A stretch of 64,000 bases of DNA from JAYPHU01 sp964611435 (GTDB lineage: Bacteria; Pseudomonadota; Alphaproteobacteria; Rhodospirillales; UBA2165). Position numbers and translations under genes: made by a program. The stretch is from positions 80,906 to 144,905 of the forward strand of contig CAZSXT010000006.1 in assembly GCA_964611435.1 (NCBI GenBank). The letters run 5' to 3'. A model generated the notes under the pieces. That model searched no databases, was not told the origin of the DNA, and worked only from the letters and a program-made list of their open reading frames with translations. This document shows positions 17,447-27,012 of this stretch, one piece after another (the stretch's first letter is position 1; the number at the start of each line of letters is the position of its first letter).

Positions 17447-18965
17447 GCCTGAACCGGCATTTCCCCCGGCGGGGCCTTTGGTCACCATCATCACCGTCCA
17501 TGGGGGACAGCGCATCGCCTCCCTCAACCGAGCGGCGCGCCAGGCCGGCATTTCCGCCGGGCAGTCCCTGGCCGACGCCCGTGCGCTTTACCCTGCCCTT
17601 GCCGTGCAACAGGCCGACCCCATCGCCGACGCCAAAGCGTTGAACGCCCTGGCCCGGGCGGCGGAACGCTATACGCCCTGGGTGGCTATTGACCCCGACG
17701 GCGGGCTCTATCGCGGCGGGGCCGGGCTATGGCTGGATATCAGCGGTTGCGCGCACCTGTTCGGCGGGGAAGACGCGCTTCTGGACGACCTCCTCACCCG
17801 CTGCGCCCACGCCGGATATCAGGCCCGCGCCGGTCTTGCCGGCACACCGGGCGCCGCCTGGGCCCTGGCCCGGCTGGAAACGAAGGAAACGCTGGCCGCT
17901 ATACTGCCCCCTGGCATACGCGCATCCAAACGCCTGAGCCCCCTGCCCCTGGCCGGGCTGCGTCTGGAAGCCGGGATCGTGGAGGGGCTGGAGCGCATGG
18001 GGCTCCGCCGCATCGGGGAGATCTACAATTTGCCCCGTGCGCCCTTGGTTAAACGCTTCGGGATGGAGATCACCCGCCGCCTGGACCAGGCCCTGGGCAC
18101 ACAGGAAGAGTCCCTGTCGCCCCGCCGCCCGGTACCGGCCTATATGACCCGCCGGGCCTTTGCCGAACCCATCGGCCGGGCGGAGGATATCGACGCGGCG
18201 CTCGTCCATTTGCTGGACCCGTTGTGTGACATGCTGGAAAAAGCCGGCCAGGGCGTCCGGCGGCTGGTCTTTTCCCTGTACCGGGTGGATGACACGGTCG
18301 CCCGTATCGTGATCGGCGTGAGCCGGCCCAACCGGGATCCGGCGCATCTGCACCGGCTGTTCCGGGAAAAGCTGACGGAGGTCGATCCCGGCTTCGGGAT
18401 CGAGGTCGCCGTTCTCACCGCGCCTTTGACCAATCCGCTCGCCTTGAAACAGCCGGATATCTCGGGCCAGCAATCAGCCAAAACCAAACCCGTGAACGAA
18501 CTGGTGGACGTACTGGCCGGGCGGTTGGGCCCAGCAGCCGTCAATCGCCTGCTACCCGTGGCCAGCCATCTGCCGGAGCGGGCCTGCCGGACAGCGCCGG
18601 TGGATTCCGCGCCCGATAAAAAGCAGGACTGGCAAAAGCCGGTGCGTCAGCCACCGCGCCCCTTGCAACTGTTGATCCAGCCCCTGCCTATCGATGTGAT
18701 GGCCCCGGTGCCCGACGGCCCGCCGGTCCTGTTCCGTTGGCGCAGGCGGCAGCACAAGGTCTCCAAGGCGGAAGGCCCGGAACGGATTTCGCCTGAATGG
18801 TGGCACGGTGACGGCCGCGCGCCCTATACCCCGCCCTTAAGCCCGGATATCCGGGACTATTACCGGGTGGAGGACGATGACGGCGCCCGTTTCTGGGTCT
18901 ACCGGGAAGGCCTCTACCGCCCGGACCGCCTGCCCGCCTGGTACCTGCACGGGTTCTTTGCGTAA
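17301..18965 (+). CDS. imuB: ImuB, Y-family polymerase-like mutasome protein
   Basis: Catalytically dead Y-family polymerase homologue that bridges the beta clamp and DnaE2. MKRVISLWLPAFATDRIER is the typical N-terminus, and GGAG precedes the ATG. The palm and finger region is recognisable (SLNRAARQAGISAGQSLADA, LWLDISGCAHLFGGEDALL), but the acidic DxE catalytic set of true Y polymerases is not seen. The C-terminal part (YYRVEDDDGARFWVYREGLY, ending WYLHGFFA) is typical of ImuB. Its length of 554 residues is normal. A proline-rich insert at residues 20-60 is somewhat longer than I would expect. The stop TAA overlaps the dnaE2 ATG by one base, so translation is probably coupled. Confidence 0.94.
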   Translation: MKRVISLWLPAFATDRIERRQTRQPGSPKADKADQTSKTRETSGKPPSKPEPAFPPAGPLVTIITVHGGQRIASLNRAARQAGISAGQSLADARALYPALAVQQADPIADAKALNALARAAERYTPWVAIDPDGGLYRGGAGLWLDISGCAHLFGGEDALLDDLLTRCAHAGYQARAGLAGTPGAAWALARLETKETLAAILPPGIRASKRLSPLPLAGLRLEAGIVEGLERMGLRRIGEIYNLPRAPLVKRFGMEITRRLDQALGTQEESLSPRRPVPAYMTRRAFAEPIGRAEDIDAALVHLLDPLCDMLEKAGQGVRRLVFSLYRVDDTVARIVIGVSRPNRDPAHLHRLFREKLTEVDPGFGIEVAVLTAPLTNPLALKQPDISGQQSAKTKPVNELVDVLAGRLGPAAVNRLLPVASHLPERACRTAPVDSAPDKKQDWQKPVRQPPRPLQLLIQPLPIDVMAPVPDGPPVLFRWRRRQHKVSKAEGPERISPEWWHGDGRAPYTPPLSPDIRDYYRVEDDDGARFWVYREGLYRPDRLPAWYLHGFFA

Positions 18966-21900
18966 TGACCGCCTACGCCGAACTGCAAGTCACCAGCAAT
19001 TACAGCTTCCTGCGGGGAGCCTCCCATGCCCATGAGCTGGCGCTGCAGGCGGCCGTTCTTGGCCACAAGGCCATCGCCATTACCGACCGCAACACATTGG
19101 CCGGGGCGGCGCGCATGCATGTGGCCTGCAAGCAGCATGATATCCAACTGATCGTAGGCGCTCGGCTCGACCTCCGGGACGGGCCCAGCTTTCTCTGTTT
19201 TCCGACGGACCGGGCGGCCTATGGCCGGCTCTCCCAGCTTCTCACCCTGGGCAAGCGGCGGGCGGAGAAAGGCGATTGCGAGCTTTTTCTCGACGACATT
19301 TTAGAGGGGGAAATTTTCGCCGCCGGCGCCGGCCAGGTCCTGGTTCTGATCCCGCCGGAAACCCTCGATTCCACCTTTCGAGAGACGATTTTTGTTATAA
19401 GAAATAAGATTAAAAATAATATATACCTGTCTGTTAATTATATATATTTTGGCGATGATAATCCGCGTATATCGGCGATTAGCGAGCTTGCCGAAGAAAC
19501 CTCTCTCCCCCTGGTCGCGACCAACGACGCCCATGCCCATATCGCCGGCCGCCGCATCCTCCAGGACGTGCTTACCTGTATCCGGGAGCACTGCACCATC
19601 CACGAGGCCGGCTTTCGTCTGTATGCCAACGGGGAACGTCATTTAAAGCCGGGCGACGAGATGGCGCGGCTGTTCAGCGCCTATCCGGAGGCCATCGAGA
19701 ACACCGTCCGGATTGCCGAGAAATGCCGGTTTAATCTGGAGGAACTACGCTACGAATATCCGGTCGATCCGGTGCCCGACGGCCGCACCCCTCAAGATGA
19801 ACTGACCCGCCTGTCGTGGGAAGGCGCCGAAATCCGCTATCCCGACGGCGTGCCGGAGAAAGTCAAAGGCCAGATCGATTATGAGCTGAAACTGATCGAC
19901 GAGCTGGGTTATGCGCCCTACTTCCTGACCATTCACGACATCGTCCGCTTCGCCCGGTCCCGGGAGATCCTGTGCCAGGGCCGGGGCTCCGCCGCCAATT
20001 CCTCCGTCTGCTACATGCTGGGGATTACGGAGGTCAATCCAGCGGAAATCGATCTCTTATTCGAACGTTTTGTCAGCACGGAGCGGGACGAGCCGCCGGA
20101 TATCGACGTGGATTTCGAACACGAACGCCGGGAAGAGGTGATCCAGTACATCTACGAGAAATATGGCCGTCACCGGGCCGGTCTCACCGCCACCCACATC
20201 ACCTATCGCTCTAAAAGCGCGTTCCGGGAAATCGGCAAGGTGATGGGCCTGACCGAGGATTCCATTCAGGCGCTGTCTTCTTCCGTGGCCTGGGGCAAAC
20301 CAACCAAGGACCGCCGCGATCCGGAGCGCATTCGCGAGGTTGGCCTGGATCCGGATGATCCGACCCTGCAGATGGTGTTCGAGCTGAGCGAGCAGATCGC
20401 CGGCTTTCCCCGCCACCTCAGCCAGCATACGGGCGGCTTCGTGATTACCAGCAGCCCCCTGGACACGGTGGTGCCTATCGAGAACGCCGCCATGGAAGAC
20501 CGGACGGTGATCGAATGGGATAAGAACGATCTGGATGCGCTGGGCATTCTCAAAGTCGATATCCTGGCGCTCGGGATGCTGACCTGTGTCCGCAAGGCGT
20601 TCGAATTCATCGAGAAACACCACGGCCGCAAGCTGACCCTGGCCAACATCCCGCAAGGGGACGAACAGACCTACGACATGCTGTGCGAGGGCGACTCGGT
20701 CGGCGTGTTCCAGGTGGAAAGCCGGGCCCAGATGAACATGCTGCCCCGGCTTCGTCCCCGCACCTTCTATGACCTGGTGATCGAGGTCGCCATCGTGCGG
20801 CCCGGTCCAATTCAGGGCGACATGGTGCACCCTTATTTGCGCCGCCGCGACGGCAAGGAAGAGGTCGAATATCCCAAGGAGGAACTCCGCGCCGTCTTGG
20901 AAAAAACCATGGGTGTTCCCCTATTCCAGGAACAGGCCATGAAGATCGCCATTGTCGCCGCCGGGTTTACGCCGTCGGAGGCGGACGGCCTGCGCCGGGC
21001 CATGGCCACCTTCCGGCGCAACGGCACCCTGCCGCTGTATCGGGAGCGGTTCATCAACGGCATGATCGAAAACGGCTATACACCCGACTTTTCCGAGCGC
21101 TGCTTCAAGCAGATCGAAGGGTTCAGCGACTACGGTTTCCCCGAATCCCACGCCGCTAGCTTTGCGCTGCTGGTCTATGTGTCGTCGTGGTTAAAATGCC
21201 ATTACCCGGCGGCGTTTGCGGCGGCGCTGCTGAACAGCCAGCCCATGGGTTTCTATAAGCCGGCGCAGATCGTCCGGGACGCCCGCGACCACGGGGTCGA
21301 GGTCCGCCCGGTGGACGTGAACGACAGCGACTGGGACTGCACGCTGGAGATGACGTTGGCATCACCCTCCACCCGCTGGCGCTCGGACGAAGAATCCCGC
21401 ACCGCTATCCGGCTGGGGTTCCGTCAAATTAAGGGCATGCGGGAGGATGCGGCGGACGCCATCGTCGACGCCCGCGAACGGGGCTACGCCGCCGTGCCCG
21501 ATCTCAAGCAGCGGGCTGGTGCGCAACGGGGCGTTCTGGAACGCCTGGCACGCGCCGATGCCTTTCAGTCGATGGGCTTGGACCGGCGTCAGGCCCTGTG
21601 GGCGGTAAAAGGCTTACAGGACGCGCCCGCGCTGTCCTTATTCACGGGTCTGCCCGATCATGAACTGCGCCCCGAACCGGCTGTCGCCCTGCCCGAAATG
21701 CATTTGGGTGAACAAGTGGCCGACGATTATTTGGCGCTCAAAATGTCTTTGAAGGCGCACCCGATGGAATTACTCCGCCCCTGCTTCGATGCGGAAAAAC
21801 AATTGCGCTGCGAAGACCTGATCAACGTCCCTGTCGACAGCACGGTGCGTCTGTCCGGCCTGGTGCTGATCCGCCAGCGCCCCGGCAGCGCCAAGGGCGT

Positions 21901-22207
21901 CATCTTTGTCACCATCGAGGACGAGACCGGCGTCGCCAACCTGATCGTCTGGCCCCATCGGATGGATCGTTACCGCCGTACGGTGCTGGGCTCCCACCTC
22001 CTGGGCGTGGAAGGAAAACTGCAACGGGAAGGCATTGTCACCCATGTGGTCGCCGACCGGCTGTTCGATTTCTCCTACCGGCTGGGCTATCTCACGTCCG
22101 ACGAAGCGCCCTTGCCGGAATTGATGCTGGGGCGCAACGTACCGTCGCACCTGCCGACCATGCCGAATTTACGCAGAATGATCCCCCGCTCCCGGGATTT
22201 TCAGTAA
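18965..22207 (+). CDS. dnaE2: Error-prone DNA polymerase III alpha subunit DnaE2 (ImuC)
   Basis: C-family polymerase that performs mutagenic lesion bypass. The 1080 residues run from a PHP-like domain (AELQVTSNYSFLRGASHAHEL) through the palm. The catalytic aspartates lie in PPDIDVDFEHERREEVIQYI and the gene has the FPRHLSQHTGGFVIT and GFSDYGFPESHAASFALLVY blocks. An OB-fold domain is near the end (VIFVTIEDETGVANLIVWP). The PHP domain lacks the full histidine set of replicative DnaE1, as usual for DnaE2. Residues about 142-162 are encoded by an exceptionally A/T-rich patch (19388-19450). It is the last gene of the SOS operon. Confidence 0.96.
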   Translation: MTAYAELQVTSNYSFLRGASHAHELALQAAVLGHKAIAITDRNTLAGAARMHVACKQHDIQLIVGARLDLRDGPSFLCFPTDRAAYGRLSQLLTLGKRRAEKGDCELFLDDILEGEIFAAGAGQVLVLIPPETLDSTFRETIFVIRNKIKNNIYLSVNYIYFGDDNPRISAISELAEETSLPLVATNDAHAHIAGRRILQDVLTCIREHCTIHEAGFRLYANGERHLKPGDEMARLFSAYPEAIENTVRIAEKCRFNLEELRYEYPVDPVPDGRTPQDELTRLSWEGAEIRYPDGVPEKVKGQIDYELKLIDELGYAPYFLTIHDIVRFARSREILCQGRGSAANSSVCYMLGITEVNPAEIDLLFERFVSTERDEPPDIDVDFEHERREEVIQYIYEKYGRHRAGLTATHITYRSKSAFREIGKVMGLTEDSIQALSSSVAWGKPTKDRRDPERIREVGLDPDDPTLQMVFELSEQIAGFPRHLSQHTGGFVITSSPLDTVVPIENAAMEDRTVIEWDKNDLDALGILKVDILALGMLTCVRKAFEFIEKHHGRKLTLANIPQGDEQTYDMLCEGDSVGVFQVESRAQMNMLPRLRPRTFYDLVIEVAIVRPGPIQGDMVHPYLRRRDGKEEVEYPKEELRAVLEKTMGVPLFQEQAMKIAIVAAGFTPSEADGLRRAMATFRRNGTLPLYRERFINGMIENGYTPDFSERCFKQIEGFSDYGFPESHAASFALLVYVSSWLKCHYPAAFAAALLNSQPMGFYKPAQIVRDARDHGVEVRPVDVNDSDWDCTLEMTLASPSTRWRSDEESRTAIRLGFRQIKGMREDAADAIVDARERGYAAVPDLKQRAGAQRGVLERLARADAFQSMGLDRRQALWAVKGLQDAPALSLFTGLPDHELRPEPAVALPEMHLGEQVADDYLALKMSLKAHPMELLRPCFDAEKQLRCEDLINVPVDSTVRLSGLVLIRQRPGSAKGVIFVTIEDETGVANLIVWPHRMDRYRRTVLGSHLLGVEGKLQREGIVTHVVADRLFDFSYRLGYLTSDEAPLPELMLGRNVPSHLPTMPNLRRMIPRSRDFQ
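19388..19450 (+). other. A/T-rich patch inside dnaE2
   Basis: Only 8 of these 63 bases are G or C, in a gene otherwise clearly GC-rich. The frame stays open and encodes an Asn/Ile/Lys/Tyr-rich stretch (IRNKIKNNIYLSVNYIYF) where PHP-domain helices and strands are expected. It looks like a local compositional anomaly rather than an insertion, since flanking homology continues on both sides. Confidence 0.6.
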
Positions 22208-22232
22208 CGCCGAAATCCATTATCAAGGGAAC

Positions 22233-22643
22233 ATGTCCAAACTCGTCATCGCTAAACGCTGCCTCGACCTTTCCGATGCCGTCGTGGCGCGTTCCCTTCT
22301 GGATTTTCACGGCTACCCGGCGTTCCTGTTCGACACGGCCTATGTCGGGGTTGAATGGCACAAGCTACAGGCCATCGGCGGGCTGCGACTCATGGTTCTC
22401 GAAGACGATTTAGACGAGGTTCAATAACTTTTGGGCGCCGGTGACGCGGCCTTATCCGGCGGCGGCGTGGATACTTGTCCATCCTGTGCCGCCGGACATG
22501 TGTTCCGCCACGCCTCCATCCTCTCGCCGCTCGTCACGCTAGGGCTGTTTTTAGCCTACGCGGTGGCGATCCCATTCCTTCTGCGCAGCAAAAGCCGGCA
22601 GTGCTTGGAATGCGGCCACAAATGGAAGATTGAGCGCGCATAA
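22233..22643 (+). pseudogene. DUF2007 / zinc-ribbon protein interrupted by an in-frame ochre codon
   Basis: An ATG at 22233 (MSKLVIAKRC) opens a DUF2007-like domain (ARSLLDFHGYPAFLFDTAYV, then LQAIGGLRLMVLEDDLDEVQ) that stops at TAA 22425-22427. The same frame continues at once with LLGAGDAAL. It then has a zinc ribbon CPSC, a hydrophobic segment (LSPLVTLGLFLAYAVAIPFL) and a second pair CLEC followed by GHKWKIERA. DUF2007 proteins with a C-terminal zinc ribbon and membrane segment are known to me. The simplest reading is one 136-codon gene with a single-base nonsense change (for example GAA to TAA). Two separate genes, the second starting at TTG 22431, is the alternative. It lies 25 bases after dnaE2. 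Confidence 0.65.
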
Positions 22644-22719
22644 TGCCAAATAAGTCTGGCAATTTCCGCCGACGAGGGTCACTTTCTTTTCAAGGCGCGC
22701 AACAAGGAACACCGCTTAA

Positions 22720-23997
22720 GTGACCACCGAACAGAGCGACGCGACGGAGCCAAAGATCCTGGCCTCCGGACGGGTCGCCTTCCAGCACAAAGACTATACC
22801 TATTACTGGCTGTCCAGAACGCTCGGCGTGTTCGCGGTCGATCTGATGATCGCGACGCTCAGCTGGCAGCTCTGGATACTGACCAAAAGCCCCATCGTGC
22901 TGGGTCTCATCGGGGGACTATCCGTCGCGCCGTTCCTGCTGCTTTTTCCCATTTCCGGGATGGCCGCCGACCGGTTTGAACGCAAACGCATCCTTACCTT
23001 CTGCGGCATCTTGCAGTCTTTGTGCGCCTTTGCGTTCCTCTACCTGACAGTGACCGGCAATGTAGATGAATACCGGATGCTGGCAATTGTAGTTGTGCTG
23101 GGATTGTCCCGAACCTTCCTCGCCCCGGCGCAGCAATCCATTGTGCCGGTTCTGGTCCCGAAGGAGCATTTCGCCAACGCCGTCGCCTGGACCTCTACCG
23201 GATTTCAAGCAGCACGCATTGCTGGGCCGGGCCTGTCGGGTTTTCTGATCGCGTTCAGCGGTGAACAGCTTGCCTACACGGTGGTGCTCATCGCGCTGAT
23301 CATTTCCACGATCTTTACCCTGTTCATTCGCGGCAACACGCGCGTGGTGGCGCGCGATCCCCTAAATTTCGAGACAGTCTTCGCCGGTCTTCGGTTCATC
23401 CGTCATCACCAGGTGGTCCTCGGCGCCATTGCGCTGGACCTGTTCGCGGTCCTACTGGGCGGCGCGGTGGCGTTGCTGCCGGCCGTCGCCACGGAACTTC
23501 TTGATGTTGGTCCCGAAGGCTATGGCGTCCTGCGGACCGCACATATGGTGGGCGCGATGTGCGGGGCGATCTATTTCACCCAAAGACCCATCCGCCGCCA
23601 TGCGGGTAAGAAAATGTTTATCGGCGTCGGCGTCTTCGGCTTGGGCATTGTCGCCTTGGGCCTTGCCTCGACATTCTGGATGGCGATCGCCGCACTCCTG
23701 GTGCTAGGCGCGGGCGACGCCGTCAGCGTCTTTGTCCGTGGCAATCTGATCCAGATAATTACCCCGGACAACATGCGCGGGCGGGTCGCTTCGGTGAACT
23801 CCGTCTTTATCAGCGCGTCCAATGAACTGGGCGAGCTGGAATCAGGCCTGACAATGGCCCTATTCGGTTTGGTCCCCGCGATCATATTGGGCGGCGCCGG
23901 CACGATTATTGTCGCTATTGCATTCGCAAGAGTATTTCCCCAACTGTGGGGAGTTGATAGTCTTGATCCGGACGATCTCGTCCGAAAATATCAATGA
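22720..23997 (+). CDS. MFS transporter, EntS-like exporter family
   Basis: Inner-membrane proton-driven transporter of the MFS_3 type, which includes the enterobactin exporter. About 11-12 hydrophobic segments are visible. The family pattern includes LGLIGGLSVAPFLLLFPISG, then AADRFERKRIL between helices 2 and 3, and a pseudo-repeat in the second half. The GTG start at 22720 follows AAGGA at a good distance. The C-terminus (WGVDSLDPDDLVRKYQ) is cytoplasmic. It lies 16 bases upstream of the aldo/keto reductase on the same strand. The cargo is unknown; no siderophore genes are nearby. Confidence 0.85.
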   Translation: MTTEQSDATEPKILASGRVAFQHKDYTYYWLSRTLGVFAVDLMIATLSWQLWILTKSPIVLGLIGGLSVAPFLLLFPISGMAADRFERKRILTFCGILQSLCAFAFLYLTVTGNVDEYRMLAIVVVLGLSRTFLAPAQQSIVPVLVPKEHFANAVAWTSTGFQAARIAGPGLSGFLIAFSGEQLAYTVVLIALIISTIFTLFIRGNTRVVARDPLNFETVFAGLRFIRHHQVVLGAIALDLFAVLLGGAVALLPAVATELLDVGPEGYGVLRTAHMVGAMCGAIYFTQRPIRRHAGKKMFIGVGVFGLGIVALGLASTFWMAIAALLVLGAGDAVSVFVRGNLIQIITPDNMRGRVASVNSVFISASNELGELESGLTMALFGLVPAIILGGAGTIIVAIAFARVFPQLWGVDSLDPDDLVRKYQ

Positions 23998-24013
23998 GGG
24001 AATAAGACGTTAG

Positions 24014-25021
24014 ATGAAGTACCGCCAACTAGGACGCACGGGTGTTTCCATATCCGAACTGATCTTCGGGTGCGGCAGTCAGGGCGGTATCATGATCAAC
24101 GCAGAACCAACGGAGATGGAAACCGCCGTTCACCGCGCGATTGAAGCCGGTGTAAATTGGTTCGACACGGCGCCCCAGTACGGGCAAGGCGTATCCGAAA
24201 CAAACTTGGGCCGGATCCTTAAGGATTTGGCCAAAAAGCCCTTTATTTCCACCAAAGTGCGGCTGAGCTCCGACAACACCGACAATATTTACGGTCAGAT
24301 CGAACGGGCGCTGCACGAAAGCCTGGAACGATTACAGGTCGATAGAATTGATCTCTATCAATTGCACAACGGCATCACCATGGCCGGTGATGAGAAATCG
24401 TTAAGCACGGTCGATGTACTTGGCCGCGAAGGCGCTTTTGACGCCATGGAAAAACTTCGAAACCAGGGCCTATTCAAATTCCTTGGGATGACCGCGCTGG
24501 GCGATACGGGTCTCTGCCGGCGGGTGATCGAATCCGGTCGCATCGATGTGGCGCAGGTTTATTTCAACATGATCAATCCGACGGCGTCTCACCCGGTGCC
24601 AAAAAGCAGCTTCGGCCAGTCGGTCAAAAAGTCGAGCTCCGGACAGGACTTTACCGGCCTATTGGACTCCTGCGAGGAGTGGAATGTGGGGGTCATCGCG
24701 ATCCGGACGTTGGCTGCCGGCGCGTTGGCCAACCCGGATTGGCCGGGCACTAAAAGCATTCTCACCACCGACACCACATGGGAAGAGGATAAACGCAAAG
24801 CTGCTGCGGTGATGGAGCTTTGCGGCGATCTGTACGGCACACCGGCGCAAACGGCGACTAAATTCGCCCTCTCCTTCCCGGCCGTCTCGTGTGTCGATTT
24901 TGCCGTCGGCAACATGACGGAACTTGAAGACACGCTGGCCATCGGCGATGACAGTAAATTGCCGCAGGACGCGCTGGAGAAGCTCAACGCACTCTATGAA
25001 TCCGATTTCGGGAAGTCCTAG
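24014..25021 (+). CDS. Aldo/keto reductase
   Basis: NADPH-dependent carbonyl reductase with a TIM-barrel fold. The catalytic tetrad is visible: Asp in NWFDTAPQYGQG, Tyr in the same segment, Lys in FISTKVRL and His in DLYQLHNG. The NADPH-binding C-terminal region is VSCVDFAVGNMTELEDTL. At 335 residues it is normal for the AKR superfamily. It probably shares a transcript with the MFS gene and converges on the TRAP permease gene, with only two bases between the stop codons. Its substrate may relate to the neighbouring catabolic island, but this is inference. Confidence 0.88.
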   Translation: MKYRQLGRTGVSISELIFGCGSQGGIMINAEPTEMETAVHRAIEAGVNWFDTAPQYGQGVSETNLGRILKDLAKKPFISTKVRLSSDNTDNIYGQIERALHESLERLQVDRIDLYQLHNGITMAGDEKSLSTVDVLGREGAFDAMEKLRNQGLFKFLGMTALGDTGLCRRVIESGRIDVAQVYFNMINPTASHPVPKSSFGQSVKKSSSGQDFTGLLDSCEEWNVGVIAIRTLAAGALANPDWPGTKSILTTDTTWEEDKRKAAAVMELCGDLYGTPAQTATKFALSFPAVSCVDFAVGNMTELEDTLAIGDDSKLPQDALEKLNALYESDFGKS

Positions 25022-25023
25022 CG

Positions 25024-26976
25024 CTACCGGACCAGCAACGTTGCCAGGTCCGGCACAAAGACCACAATCAACAAGACAATCAGCATGGTCGCGGCAAAGG
25101 GCGCCGCGCCCCAGAACACGTCTTCGATCCTGATCCGGTCGTCTTGTAAATTATTGTGTATGACAAAACACGCCAGCCCCAATGGCGGCGTCAACAGGCC
25201 GATTTCCACACCAATAATGGTGACAATGCCGAACCAGACCAGATCGACCCCCATGGGCTGGATGATCGGGATCATCAGCGGCACCGTCAGCAGCATGATC
25301 GATCCGGCGTCCAGGATCGTGCCCAGGATGATGATGGTAACAATATAGATTGCGATCAGCGCACCCGCGCTCAGTCCCCATTCGATCACCTGCGCTTCAA
25401 CCATGTTGGGAATACCGGTCAATGAAATCATTCGGGAATATATGTGAGCCGAGACGAGTAAGAAGGCGATGGCGGCAGTGACATGACCGGTTTCGGTCAG
25501 CGCCTCCCACAGGGTGTGCCGGGTCAACGTCTTCTTATAAACCGCCAGAACAAGCGCGCCCAACGCACCAATGCCGCCTGCCTCTGTCGCGGTGAATATG
25601 CCGCCGAAGATGCCGCCCAGAACGACGACGATCAGAATCAGAATGGGCAAGGCCTTGCCGCCGGCCTCCAATGTCGTCAGTTGCGCTTCGGCCTTGGTGT
25701 CCAGCGCCTCTTTCGATCCCACCATGTCGGGAAAGCGATTGGCCATGATCGAAATCAGAATGAAATAGGCGACGGTCAGCACCAGACCCGGAATGATACC
25801 GGCGATGAACAGATCGCCGATGGACACCTCGGCCAGGATGCCGAAGATAATCAGCAACAGACTCGGCGGGATGAGCATGCCCAGGACCGAGCTTCCCGCC
25901 ACCACGCCGACACAGAAACGGGGCCGATAGCCGAGTCGCAGCATCTCCGGAACGGCAACTTTGGTGAAGACGGAGGCAGAGGCAATACTCGTGCCGGTGA
26001 CCGCGGCGAAGATGGCGTTTGCCCCGACCGTCGCCGTGCCCAAGCCGCCTTTTACCTTTCGGAAGACATGATGGGCGACTTCGTAGGTGTCCCGGCCCAC
26101 ACCCGATACGCTGATCAACTGCCCCATCAAGACAAACAACGGAATCACGCCGAATTCGTATTCCTGCATGCTTTCGCCGAGGGACAGCGCAAGCAGCTTG
26201 CCGGCGATCGCAAAATTGTCCCGGACCATCCATACACCGACGAATGAGATAATCGCCAGGGCGACGCCTACGTGTACGCCGACATAAACGAAGCCAAGGA
26301 TAAAGAATATCGAAACCACGCCGATGGCGGCATTGCTGAGTTCAAGCGACAGACCCAGGATCACAAGGAGCGCAGTGATTGCCGCAATCCCCAAGCTCAT
26401 GCGCGTGAGGCCGCGCGTATCGAACTGGCCCGATCTAGAGAGCGCCTTCAGATCGCGCACGCCTGACAGAAACGAGCGGACAAACTGAATGGCGCAGAAG
26501 GCTGCACCGATCAGGATCAATAGCTTGAAGGGCCAACTCGGCAGGGCGAAGTCGCCTTCCACCCCGACAAAGGTGGACCGCTCTACCACTTTGATGAAGG
26601 TCGGGAGGGTATAATAGAACAACAGCCCCATCACGAAGAGGCCAAGGACATCGAAGGCAGCCTGCAAAGTCAGACCGAGAGTCGGCCTCTTTTCCAGCAG
26701 GTTCGCCAATAAGATTTCGGAACGGGTCAACCGGCCGCCGCTGATGGCCGCCGCCAACTGCATAAATACAATCACCAGGATCGACAGTTCGACCAGAAGC
26801 GGCACTCCGTTGATTGGCGCATTGAACACGGCGCGGCTGAACACGTCCGCGCTTAGCATAATCATGAGCAGGAATATCCAGAGGCTCCCGCCGGCGTTAA
26901 AGATCGAAACGACGGCGTCAAAGCCTCTGGAAATGGCGCCGGGCGACCGGACGCCTAAGACTGGGTCACCCGACAC
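25024..26976 (-). CDS. TRAP transporter permease, fused small (DctQ) and large (DctM) subunits
   Basis: Sodium-coupled uptake of an organic acid or similar solute across the inner membrane. Residues 1-185 are a DctQ-like four-helix part (NAPINGVPLLVELSILVIVF). Residues 200-650 are a DctM-like part with about 12 membrane segments, including GVGRDTYEVAHHVFRKVKGG, TGTSIASASVFTKVAVPEM and the LTPPLGLACFVIHN motif near the end. The QM fusion explains 650 residues. The solute-binding protein gene is 36 bases upstream on the same strand. Confidence 0.93.
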   Translation of the reverse strand: MSGDPVLGVRSPGAISRGFDAVVSIFNAGGSLWIFLLMIMLSADVFSRAVFNAPINGVPLLVELSILVIVFMQLAAAISGGRLTRSEILLANLLEKRPTLGLTLQAAFDVLGLFVMGLLFYYTLPTFIKVVERSTFVGVEGDFALPSWPFKLLILIGAAFCAIQFVRSFLSGVRDLKALSRSGQFDTRGLTRMSLGIAAITALLVILGLSLELSNAAIGVVSIFFILGFVYVGVHVGVALAIISFVGVWMVRDNFAIAGKLLALSLGESMQEYEFGVIPLFVLMGQLISVSGVGRDTYEVAHHVFRKVKGGLGTATVGANAIFAAVTGTSIASASVFTKVAVPEMLRLGYRPRFCVGVVAGSSVLGMLIPPSLLLIIFGILAEVSIGDLFIAGIIPGLVLTVAYFILISIMANRFPDMVGSKEALDTKAEAQLTTLEAGGKALPILILIVVVLGGIFGGIFTATEAGGIGALGALVLAVYKKTLTRHTLWEALTETGHVTAAIAFLLVSAHIYSRMISLTGIPNMVEAQVIEWGLSAGALIAIYIVTIIILGTILDAGSIMLLTVPLMIPIIQPMGVDLVWFGIVTIIGVEIGLLTPPLGLACFVIHNNLQDDRIRIEDVFWGAAPFAATMLIVLLIVVFVPDLATLLVR

Positions 26977-27012
26977 GACAAGGACGACTTGGGTTCGTTA
27001 GCCTGCGAAAGG

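Noticed and set aside
12687..22427. Recoding of stop codons (for example a reassigned amber codon) to explain both interrupted genes
   Set aside because: The two interruptions use different stops (TAG and TAA). Many other genes in the window terminate normally on each, so a reassigned codon is not supported.
22646..22668. Short inverted repeat TGCCA/TGGCA before the MFS gene
   Set aside because: Five-base arms without a T-run are too weak to call a terminator or operator.
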